DNA from: Cephalotus follicularis
Lineage: Eukaryota; Streptophyta; Magnoliopsida; Oxalidales; Cephalotaceae
DNA: 64,000 bases
Assembly (NCBI GenBank): GCA_001972305.1
Contig: BDDD01002374.1
Coordinates: 117,379-181,378 of the forward strand
Reading direction: 5' to 3'
The notes beneath the pieces were generated by a model that worked only from the letters and a program-made list of their open reading frames with translations, had not been told where the DNA came from and ran no database searches. Shown one piece after another: positions 9,908 through 20,249 of this stretch; the first letter of the stretch is position 1, and every line of letters begins with the position of its first letter. Position numbers and translations under genes: made by a program.

Positions 9908-11075
9908 TGAATAAACTACAAGGGGGGGTGAATTGTAGTTTCTAAAAATTATCTAAACTTTTCACAATTTAAAACAATGAACAACAAAATCAAGCAATAG
10001 CAATTTCACCAACAATAAAAAGAGAGAGAGTTAGAGAGATTGCAAACACTAGTTTAGAGTGGTTCGGCGTAACTCTTGCCTACGTCCACTTTTCCCAAAG
10101 ATCTCCTTGAGTTTCCACTAGTTCTCCGAATACAATTCCGGGTGCTATTCGGTACACCTTTGTGATTGAACTCAATCACTTACAACACTCTTGGGTTCAC
10201 TCCCCAATTTCTCTTAGGGTTCACTCCCCTATTACAATCAAAGAAGATAGAAGTTGTGTTTTGATCTAAACCTCTCACAAGGTTGGATTTTACAAGATAA
10301 GTTTGCACAATGTAATTGAATACAAAGATAGGCTAAGATATAAAAAGATCTTTGTGCTTGTGTTTCTCTTGTGTTGCTCTCTTTTGGTGTTTAGAGTGCT
10401 AGAATGTTGCTTGAGATAGCTAGAACGAATATTCAACTTGAATGCTTGCTCACTTGTGCAAGAGCTCCAATTTGCCTTATATACTTGTGCTTCCAACGGA
10501 TCTATTTTTAAAGGTCTGTTACAAATCCAGTCGGCTGGATTTATACGGCAGTCAGCTTGATTTGATGGCGCGTATTTTGAATATAGCCATTGGTGATGGA
10601 CAGTCGGCTGCTTCCTCTGGGCAGTCGGCTGGTGGACCTGGCAGTCGATTGGTGCTCTGTTCCAGTCGGCTGTTGGTGCTAGAAATGGAGTTACAAAAGC
10701 CACTGCCTGATATTGCACATATGTGGACAGTCGACTGGATTCCATGGCATTCGACTGGATCACCTGGCAGTCGATTGCTCCCCTGTGGCAGTCGGCTGGA
10801 TCATGTGTTCCTGTAGTTTCTGGAGTTGTTTGAAGAAACAGTCGGCTACTCAACCCATGGCAATCGACTACTCATCCTTGGCAGTCGGCTGGATTGCTTG
10901 GCAGTCAACTGGATTGCCCTGTACCTGTAGAAATGACCTTGGCACAACTTTGGACACAAAATCAAGTGAGTATATGAAGCTGTAACTCAGAGAATTATGC
11001 ATACAAGTGTTATATGTTTGTTAATCATCAAAATAACATATGTTAATACAATTAACGGGGTGGCAAAGGCCAACA
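9908..11075 (-). mobile_element. 5' LTR of SireB
   Basis: The minus strand starts TGTTGGCCTTTGCCACCCCG at 11075 and ends ...TTTATTCA at 9908, next to the PBS. A TATA box (minus TATATAA) lies at 10478-10484, 43 bp downstream of the palindrome array in transcription direction. The downstream half contains a GTGGTTCGGC...GTCCAC block also seen, diverged, in the other LTR. Length 1168 bp. Confidence 0.85.
10527..10920. repeat. GTCGAC palindrome array (CAGTCGACTG type) in SireB 5' LTR
   Basis: About 14 copies of CAGTCGRCTGG and one-base variants at roughly 20-30 bp spacing, immediately upstream of the TATA box. Several variants are C-to-T or G-to-A changes at the central CpG. Confidence 0.85.
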
Positions 11076-11587
11076 TGTAATGTCTTGTAGCCGTTGGAAT
11101 AATTTTGGAAACTTTGGCCTTAAATTGTGCGTTGATAAGATATAATCTGGCTGTAATTCCCGATCAAAGCATCGTCGGTTTTAATATAAGCGTCGACGCT
11201 TCATGTGCTGCCAGTTTGAGATTAACTGTCGCCTCTTAGTAACGCTGATGCTTTGTGTCATTCGTTATTTTCAAACTTTGAATTTTAACTGCTGGCGCTT
11301 TGAATACTCTGTACACTAAACTGCTGACACTTTGTGCTGAAACTGTCGCCACTTTCAATTTGAGAGCTGACGCTTTGTGCAATTTTTGTAGTCGACACTT
11401 TCATATTAATTCTCGACGCCTTCAAACTCACAAGCCCAGAAGCGCTGACGCTTTCAATTTGACAGTCGACGCTTTGTCTGGTTGAACTGATTTGTATCTG
11501 GTATATTTGCTTATCTTGCACAAAACAAACTCATTAGTTGCAAATGTGTTATCATCAAAATTAGGAATTGAGACATAAATGTCAACA
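11076..11587 (-). mobile_element. LTR fragment of another Sirevirus-like element (SireC)
   Basis: The minus strand starts TGTTGACATTTATGTCTCAA at 11587 and continues with TTTTGATGATAACA, the usual start of Sirevirus-type LTRs. It is cut off at 11076 by SireB. Positions 11170-11475 hold about a dozen copies of GTCGACGCTTTG-like sequence, a different palindrome version from that in SireB. Confidence 0.65.
11170..11475. repeat. GTCGAC palindrome array (AAGCGTCGACGCTT type) in SireC LTR
   Basis: AAGCGTCGACGCTT is exact at 11188-11201, followed by about ten decayed copies (GTCGACACTTT, GCTGACGCTTTG and so on) at about 25 bp spacing. Confidence 0.8.
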
Positions 11588-14246
11588 CCTTGTTCGTACC
11601 ATCTTCGCAATAGAAACAAGGACAAGATAAAGACAAAAAGAATCAAAAGGCCAAAACAAAAGACATATCGAAATAACCGTAATAGAAAATCCCTAACCCA
11701 AATTCTACCCAAACTCATAGGTCAAACCTAGTTAGGTCTTCTAAGGAACAAAAACCAAAATCTCTGATACCATAATCTGTAACACCCCCGAACGATGGGA
11801 GCCCTTACAGGTCATAATACAGAACTAAACAAAATATATACATAACAAAACTCGACTTCATTCATTTAACGTGGTGGTCTGAAATAAAATCCTTTAATAT
11901 ATCATAGTCCGAAACAGAATCTGAAAATCATAATAAAGTCATAAACTGAAGAACATAACATTGCTCAAAAGTCAGGCCCTAACGTGACTATAAGACAACA
12001 AAACATAAACGGACCCATCTCCTAGATGATCCTCAGACATAGGGTGACATCTCTCTCACACATTCCCAAAACGCTCCTGAAAACCTGCCGCATAGAAAAC
12101 AAAAACGCGACTGAGCAAACCTCACTAAGGATAAGGAATACAGAACATAAAACGATGATTTAAACAAGATAGGAAGTATTTGAATTTTTAAATCAGAATT
12201 CTGCAAAATACGATTTCAAAACAAGATTCGAAAGCATAGTCCTAAAGCATAATCCAAAAGCAAAATTCGAAAACAAAATCCGATTTCGTAAGCAATACCC
12301 AAGATTCAAAGTAAAATCTGAATTTCAAAACAATATCCAATTTTCATAATCCAAACCCGAGTATCATAATCCAAATCCGAAAAATCATAATTATCTGATT
12401 AAATAATTCCATAACAGAGATCCGAGTCCGATGTGTGTATATATGCAAGGGGTTTGCAAGGCCCACATGCTCCGACTGGAAAGACGTGTATGGCACTACA
12501 CAATCAATCCCAAAATCCGAATCCGATAACAAAATCTAGGGTTAACCCATACGCATCAATTGGCCACATCCTATCACAAGATATAAAGAGACACCGTAAA
12601 CTAATCACACCGCTACGGAAGTGTCATGTCCCCGTGCCAGGCCTACGACATGCCTATGGTACCTCCATAGGTAGGAAACAAATATCTCACTATGTCATTA
12701 TTTCAAGAAAATATTAACATACTTCCTAATGTGAAAGTCATGTTCGTTTAACATACTTCGATAGTGAAAGTCATGTTCGATATCAAAAAAATCCGTATAC
12801 TCTCGTAAGTAAAAGTCATACTCGTTTAGCATACTTTCGATAGTGAAAGTCATACTCAATTTATAAAAATTGAACTAACATTTGATAACAAAATTCGTAC
12901 ATTTTCACTAAGTAAAATAGAATTTATGAACATATCAACTATTTCAAAAACTAACTTTTCGTATATACGTAGTCATTTTCAGAGAAAACATAAAACATCA
13001 AAGTTAAAGTAGACGTTTCATAGATTTCAAAAAGGTAAAGTTCATAATTTTTGGTTGAGAAACGAAGCTGCAGCGAATTTTTAAAGTCACTGATTTCATA
13101 TGAAAACGGGACATGAGCAGTAATTTTGAACAATGATTTACGTCAAGAAGTTGATAGAATTTTGAGATACATAAAACATAACAGTTAAAGAGGACATCCT
13201 AAGGATTCCAAAATATCTGACCATTCGAATTTTTATCAAGAAATGAGCAAGATGTGAATGAAAGAATCTTCTGTCCATTTATCAGAAGAAAAACAGAGCA
13301 TTGATAGAAAGAAGGTAGAAATCCTTACCTTGCCTCAATCTCCTCCTCTCTTCCTCTTAGATGAATTCTCCTCTCCAAAACCCAGCAGAAACTAACCCAT
13401 TTCCATGCCAAAACTACACATATATATATAGGAGAATGAAACTTGAGGTACAAGTTTCCTTCTTGCATAAGTCATCAAGACTTGGGGTGCAAGCTTCCTC
13501 TTTGCATAAGTCATCAAGACTTGGGGTGCAAGATTGTATAATGAGTCACTGTGCCACCTTGCCTCAAATGATGTCACCCATGTGAGTTGTCCCCCTTAGT
13601 TTCCCATGTGCACAATTCCTCCACCCAATTGATGACACATGTCCCCTTTATCATCAAAATATCTTAAGTCCTCACACCATGGCTTGACACGTGTCCCTTA
13701 ATCCATTTAATTTATTCATAACGAGACAAAACGTTAACTTCTGCAACTAATATGCAGTCCAAAGCGTCGGCGCTTCATCTCCAAGAATCACCGCTTACGG
13801 GTTTGTCCAAGGTTATTCATCTAATATGCTGGGTAAAGCGCTGACGCTTCTCTTCAAGCGTCGCCGCTTTGGGGTCTCATTCAGGTCAAACGAAATGCTT
13901 GACTTCGAAGCGCCGAAGCTTACATTTAGAGCATCGTCGGTTACATCCAAGCGTTGCCGCTTTCGTCTAAGCGTCGTCGGTTGGGGAAGTTTGTCCAAAA
14001 TAAAAACTCATTGTTTTTAACCGACATTGGAAGGGGTCAAAGCGTCGAAGATTTAATGTTCAAAGCGTCAACGCTTTCATAAACCGTCGGCACTTAACAT
14101 AAAAATAATTTTATTTATCCATTTACACATTCAAACAATTATCCAAAAGGCCCAAACCATCAAGACCAAAACAAAAATAGACAGACCACTTAACAATATA
14201 GATTAAAAAGCCCAAAAATATGCACACGGACAAACGGGGTATTACA
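11588..14246 (-). mobile_element. Ty3/gypsy 5' LTR plus leader (GyI)
   Basis: The LTR starts TGTAATACCCCG at 14246 and ends ...GGGGTGTTACA at 11778 (2469 bp), followed by a PBS (minus TGGTATCAGAGA, about 11762-11773) and a leader that matches the G1 leader near 39835-39960. The leader is cut at 11587 by SireC. A TATA-like CTATATATATG lies near 13420-13434. Two blocks shared with G1 and solo LTR 2 are present: GCGGCAGG...CGCG...GAGGTTTGCTC at 12080-12117, and a GGCATGTCGTAGGCC-containing block at about 12560-12670. The palindrome array sits upstream of the TATA. Confidence 0.8.
13757..14095. repeat. GTCGAC/GTCGGCG palindrome array in GyI LTR
   Basis: About 12 decayed copies of AAGCGTCGMCGCTT (for example AAGCGTCGCCGCTT, AAAGCGTCAACGCTTT), 330-680 bp upstream of the TATA-like site. 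Confidence 0.75.
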
Positions 14247-15312
14247 TATTGCCCCTACGAGAACTTTGTGATTAGCTACGCCTCCTCGCGGTACGTGACT
14301 GGTTCTTACCACTGGAAAGACTACCACTATATGAACCTGGAGAACCACTACTATCTGTCTTATGTGATTTGAAACTGTCACTACCATTGTCGTCACCCTG
14401 CCAAGAAGGAGGTGTTGGTCGAGTGTTAGCTCTATTTCTCCTCATTTGACGGCTCTCCTCTACAAGTTTCTCCAGCTGTCTTGCCCGGGTAGCAATATCG
14501 GTGATAGAAATCAAACCCAAAGTGGTCAACTGTATTCATAAGTCAATCCTTAGTGCTCAAATGAACTTCCTTGCTCGTCGTTCTTGTCCTTCCACTAAGT
14601 ACGAAGCAGAACGGGACAATTTTTTGAATCTGGACTCATATTCTGCAATAGACATTGTCCCTTGTACCAAATTAATGAACTCAATCTCTCTTTTGTCTTT
14701 CTCATCTTGAGGGAAGTATCAGGCATTGAACTTAGCCTCAAAAGTGGTCCAAGAATGAACCATACCATTCTAGTCCACTCCACATCAGTCGTTTCCCACA
14801 AGTGTTCGGCTTCTTCTTGCAGCAGATAAACAGCTAGGACCAACTTTTGGTCATCGTCACAATCCAAGACTTGGAAGATTTTCTCAATTTATAGTGGCCA
14901 ATACTCTGCTGCAATACGATCTGGTAGTCCTAGAAAAGCTAGTGGCTGTAATTTCAGAAACTAATACAGTTGACTGTCTCTTCGCGGCCTTCGTGTAGCT
15001 CTCTCTGCTATGCAACCCATCAAGTTTCTCATTTTTGCCATAGTGGCACACACTTACCTCCAAATTTTAGGGTCAACTCCTTGAAGTGGATCATTATGAT
15101 CATACTCTAGGATTACGTTCTCATGAACAGACTCGTCCTCAATGATCAGAGCTTGAGCGTTTCACCTACTCAGCGGCCACGTATTCCTCTGTCGTCCATA
15201 ATCTACCTTTGTTAAGGGAAAAGGTTAGATTCATAGCAAGAAACATTTAAAAACATTTATCACTATAGTTTAGTACTTAACCTAGTAGGCCGACATTGTC
15301 TCTGATACCAAA
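14247..15312 (-). pseudogene. Ty3/gypsy gag remnant of GyH
   Basis: Two open pieces, 14867-14595 (MDCDDDQKLVLAVYLLQEEAEHLWE...) and 14529-14272 (MTTLGLISITDIATRARQLEKL... RPTPPSWQ...), are related to the Gag of element F (GCDDEQKLVLAVYMLQGEAEH, LTSISDISSRAMQLEDI, RPTPSSWQ). The pieces are in different frames with stops between. Upstream, 15295-15312 is the PBS (minus TGGTATCAGAGAC). The right part of gag and all of pol are lost where the GyI LTR begins. Confidence 0.75.
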
Positions 15313-15846
15313 TGTGACATTCCCCGCCTGGAGGGCCGGTCACGTTGCATACAAATAATATACAGTAATCGGGCCTAGGTACCATATTAAAAAATAGGAT
15401 AAATTAAAACTTTTATTATAGGCATGTATAGTGTACTGAATGTAATACAATCTCTTCAATACATATGACAATTCCAAATCATTTCAATACAACAAATGTC
15501 TTATCCAAATCCCAATACAAATAAATAATATAACAGAAAGCATCAAAAGATAAAGTATATCATATAGGGTCTTCAAGTTGGTGCGTGGAAAAAAAAAAGG
15601 AACTATTTATATCATGAAGAACGGGTCCCAGCAACGTTACATGAAAACACATAAATCCCCCCATCTCGAAGGAGGGGTCAGCCATGGGGCCAAGCAGATA
15701 TATCCTCATGCGTATATTATGATATATACATGTATGCAGTGATACAAATGTGCGAGTGAACATTAACAAGTATCAAGTGTACAGTAACAATGCATGGCAT
15801 ATAAGAATGCATGAATGCCAGTTGCGATCTACCAGTCATATAAAAC

Positions 15847-18385
15847 TGTAATGACCCAAATTTCCATTAAAGATATTAATTATGGAAAGATGATTGCTAT
15901 TGTGTAGTTGGCAAATATTTCAAGGGACTCGTAGTATGACCCTAGTTTGGCTAAGTGTTGAGAAGAAAAACTGTCTTAAGCGCCGATAGTTCCACTTCAA
16001 GCGTCGACGCTTGGGTAGTAAAGGTCGACTCTTTGACCCCTCCTAACGGCGCTTTAAACCAGTCCAACGGTAAATTGGACAAAGCCCTCACACCGTCAAC
16101 GCTTAGGGATAAAGAGTCGACGCTTTGGGCAACGGTCGACGCTCTAATTGTAAACGTCGACGCATTGAAGTCAAGTGTGTCAGTTGACCTGGACGAAGAC
16201 TTAAAGTGGCGACGCTTTGTAGGAAAGCGTCAGCGCTTTAGTCGGGATATTAGTTGAAGAACTCAGTATAAGGCCGTGACCGTCGACGCTTAGGGATAAA
16301 GAGTCGACGCTTTGACCTGTGTCAGGTGCAGAATTCTAGCTTTTTATCCCGTTTCAGAGGATTTAAATGGATCGAGGGACACGTGTCAAGCAAGGGATGG
16401 ACGACTTATCTTTTTCTGCTAGAAAGGGGCAGGTGGCATCATTGGATTGGATGGAATTCCATCACATGGGCTGCTAAGGGGGCAAAGGCACATTGGTGAG
16501 GTCATGGATGACACCATCCAAGCTTGGCCTCCAAGTTTCCCTTTCTCTTTATATATGGGTGCATTCTCAGCTGATGAAGGGTTGCTTTTCTACTGAGATT
16601 AGAGAGGAGGATGCTTGGGAGAGATGAAGAAGAAGAGGAGATCAAGTGAGGTAAGGAAATTCTATACCCATTTATGTCAAAGCTTCCTCTGTTTTGATTC
16701 AAAATTATGCAGCAGATAGTTTAATTCATATCTTGCTCGTTTCTAATGAAATTTAAAATGGTTGAATGTTTTGAAAACCTTACGATGTCTAGTTTAACTG
16801 TTATGTTTTATGCATCGCGAAATTCTATCGAATTCTTGATGAAAAGCCATGTTTTCTTCTACTGCTTAGGTCCTGTTTTCAAAATGAAACTGCAACTTTA
16901 AAAATTCATTGTAGCTTCATTTCTCAATGGAATTTTATGATTTTTATCTCTATAGATTCATTGAGATGTCTACTTTAACTTTTATGTTTTAAGTTTTCTA
17001 TGATAGTGATTATTTCTATATAAATTATCAGTTTTAGTAAAACTATGCAAAACTGTTTTATGAACTCATTTGAGTCAATAACTCAAATGAAGAGAAAGGT
17101 TTATGAATTGTGAAAGAAATGTTATGAAATGATTTTTATGAATGCTTTGAGCTGATCACTCAAAGTAAATGATGAATGAACCACCCTTGGATTACGATCA
17201 AAGGGGAATGGAGCGAGATGCTCAATGTTAATAGAGCGAGATGCTCACGGACATGCATGTGATGTAAGGATAGTAGTTAGGGAGTGCACAATGCCTCGGT
17301 GAAGCGGTGTAAAGGGTTCATTAAGGTTTTTATAAACCCCTATGTTTTATGAAATGTTCTGATTATGTGATATGATCAGAAAAAGAAAATCAATGTGCAA
17401 ATGTTTTGGGTTTATAAAATGATGCCAGACAATGGTTTTCAATGAAGTTATGTTTTTGAGCATGGCTGTGATATATGCCAAAAGAATGTATGATTTGGAA
17501 AATGTTTTTAATCGTTTTCAAGTCTGGTGGTATTGTACACCAGAAAATGTATGATTCCGGAAATATTCTGATTTTATGAATATTATCATAAAACAATGGA
17601 TTTCAATAGCGAAATGTTTTGGTTTTATAAAACTAGAAGATGATTTTCAAAGATATTTTGAAATGTATGATGTTGAAATGTTTTGATAAAGATTATCAAA
17701 AACAAAGGATTTCGATAACATTTGATGACTATGATTCTTACTAAGCTCTTTAAAGCTCACTCCTTTCAATGTCTTGTTTTCAAACAAATCTTCCAGGAAA
17801 CGTTGAACGTGAAGTTGCGAGCTTTAGTGGAAGTTCGCTAAAGAAGAGTAAGGGAAGAAAGTATGTTATGCTATGAAGTTTTATGTTTTAATGTCGTTCG
17901 TTAATGTTTTCCGCCATGTACGTTTTATGATAAACAATGTATAGATGTTAAAGTAAAGAAATGAATGCTATAGGTTATGATGTTTTTATGTAAGATGATG
18001 ATATCAAAGGTTATTGAACATACTTGAGTGTATGAGATGTTAATGGTACAAGCGAGTATATGATTATTTTATGATGCGATAAGATTATGTTTTTTCGCTG
18101 TGTAAGGTTACATGATTAGTGATGTATAAATGTAAAGGTATTAGAAACGATCATGATTATGAGAATATGACATTTTGAAATTAGTGTTTCAAAGATGTAA
18201 GCATATGTGATCTTGTGAAGTTATTGAGTAATAGTGTTAGGTTTTAAATCTAAGCTAAGATTATATGATATGAAATGAATCGTTAAATGATTAAACGATT
18301 TGACGGTCAAAGGTTACACCCACGTACGCACCGATCTTTGGAGCTCACTTTGAGCTTAAAGTGGACTCGGGTCGGGGACGTTACA
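15847..18385 (+). mobile_element. solo LTR 1 (gypsy type), TSD AAAAC
   Basis: It starts TGTAATGACCCAAATTTCC at 15847 and ends GGGGACGTTACA at 18385. The flanking 5 bp are AAAAC on both sides (15842-15846, 18386-18390). There is no internal coding region or PBS, so it is a 2539-bp solo LTR. A TATA-like CTTTATATATGG lies near 16547-16558, and the palindrome array is upstream of it. Confidence 0.9.
15975..16312. repeat. GTCGAC palindrome array (AAGCGTCGACGCTT type) in solo LTR 1
   Basis: CAAGCGTCGACGCTTG is a perfect 16-bp palindrome at 15998-16013, followed by about ten copies such as AGAGTCGACGCTTTG and ACGGTCGACGC. Confidence 0.85.
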
Positions 18386-19106
18386 AAAACCATCCCATAC
18401 CGGTGTATAGGAGTGGAATCTAATACAAGTCCTATGAGTGGAATCTAATATAAGTCCTATCAATCATCTAGTAGACAATAAACAGTAATCAATAGCAGAG
18501 TGTGAAAACACTATAATCAAATCCAATTAAATCATGTGAATCCTATAGAGCGTGTGACCTCATATATATACAAGTCAAATCAAGCCAAGTCAAGTAGAAT
18601 GATAATCTAACCCCTGGAGGGAAATCCTGTAGAGTGGACGAGTAGACCGGCCCAGTATATTCAGATCAATAGATTAAACCTACTAGGCCTGCTTGGTGAT
18701 AAATGCCAACTAAGAGCCTACTCAGTGGTAAGTGCCATTTAAGCACATACATTGTGGTAAGAGCCACTCATGTGCATAGGTGGTGATAAGTGCCACCAGG
18801 TGCATCCTCAAATGATCAGGAAACATCGTTTACGCCATGGTAGGTACCATCAACCGTGTTAAATATGGTAAGTGCCACCAGAGGGGATCAAGTCAAGTAG
18901 TACAGTCAAAGCCTGATGCAGTCTGTTCACGATTTTTGAATGTTTTAAATTTATACCGCAAGTGCACAGTTGTACAGTAACGGGTCGAACACTAGGAAAT
19001 CAAGTTAAATTAATTTCAACCTAGGCATAGTATGCAAAACAAAATATTATTATCAAAATCTACTCCTGAACATGCAAGAAATAAATTAATTATTAAAACA
19101 GGCAAG

Positions 19107-19240
19107 GAAGCATCGACGCTTTGTCAAGGCGTCGACGGTTATAATGAAAAACAAGGAAAGCATCGACTTAAGGCGTCAACGTAAACTAAACAAATGATGA
19201 AAGCGTCAACGCTATCGAGGAAAGCGTCGACGGTTAAGCT
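19107..19240. repeat. GTCGAC palindrome cluster in unit X (left)
   Basis: Copies such as GCATCGACGCTTTG, GGCGTCGACGG and AAGCGTCGACGG lie in about 130 bp. Confidence 0.7.
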
Positions 19241-19410
19241 ACTGGATTGAGAACTGACAAATTTCTAACGCATGCAACTATGAATTATCAAAGCAATAAA
19301 TTAAAGGGAATAAAATATGCAAAATAAAGTTGATTTTAGGGTATAGAAACTCACCATAGTTATATTGCGCAACTCACTTACTTGAACGATCAAACCTTGA
19401 TAACCAACGG

Positions 19411-19565
19411 CAGCTAGGTCAATACGAAGTGCAACTGTGATGACAAATCGTATGAGTAGTCATGCTAGGTCTATACGGAGTACGGCAGTGGCGGCAAATC
19501 GTATGAGTAGACATGTTAGGTCTATACGGTGTGTGTTTGGCGTGACAAACCGTATGAGTAGACTC
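19411..19565. repeat. 51-bp tandem repeat, about 3 copies, unit X
   Basis: C/TTAGGTCTATACGGAGT...CAAATCGTATGAGTAG recurs with starts at 19414, 19465 and 19516. Confidence 0.8.
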
Positions 19566-19981
19566 CATCGATTTCGTTAAAAACCATTTATTCAGTAACT
19601 TTCATATTCACCGACAAAATATTTGTGGATTTTAATCAGACAGACAAAGTGTGTGTGAAGGGAGAAAATTGAAGAACAAATAGAATATTCAATGATTTTT
19701 ATTGATAGAGTTGAAGCAATACAATCTAGGCTTTGTTCTAACCCAAAACCTTAAAGGTTTAGCTACTAGACATTGAAATAAAGCTTAAAACTAAAGAAGA
19801 ATAAAAGAGAGCAAGAGGGTGGCTACAAAGCTTGTCACTAACTTTTCACCTTTGTTTTTGTGACCTAACTTGTCTATTTATACTTTACAATCCCGTGCAA
19901 CAAAAAAAGGAAAAAGTTTAACCTACTTAAAATTGTTCAAGGAAATAATTACAAGCAGAAAACTTTCCATTTTTGCTATCA

Positions 19982-20170
19982 GGCGTCGTAAGCATCTACG
20001 CTTAAGTCTTGGGCGTCGATGGTTGGGCATTTTGCATTGACGCTTTGGAGTGTTGAATCACTAAGCGTCGACTTGAAAGTTGCGTTATTTGAGCAAACTT
20101 GAGCGTTAAGCGTCGACGCTTACAAGCAAGGCATTGACGCTTAACTTCTGAAGGCATGAGGCGTTGACGC
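19982..20170. repeat. GTCGAC palindrome cluster in unit X (middle)
   Basis: Includes the perfect 16-bp palindrome TAAGCGTCGACGCTTA at 20107-20122 and six to seven decayed copies. Confidence 0.75.
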
Positions 20171-20249
20171 TTTTCTTGTTCCACGTTAATGTTTAAGCTA
20201 CTACTTGATTTGTTCATTTTTTACGTTGAGGTCTTGATCATGGCGTTGA

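Larger units (their letters stand above)
4545..11075 (-). mobile_element. Sirevirus-type Ty1/copia element SireB, internally deleted and probably chimeric
   Basis: On the minus strand: 5' LTR 11075-9908 (TGTTGGCC...TTCA), PBS, gag 9848-7926, start of protease to about 7815, motif leader, extra ORF 7591-6437, multiple PPTs, a PPT next to the LTR, and 3' LTR 5816-4545. Integrase, RT and RNase H are absent, so it cannot move by itself. Sirevirus assignment rests on the very long Gag with coiled coil and several zinc knuckles, the WVPKGT / NPKGPKVCWVP tail before protease, the extra ORF and the PPT cluster. The two flanks do not form a target-site duplication (TTAGG left, TGTAA right), and the two LTRs match closely only in their U3 halves. 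Confidence 0.8.
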
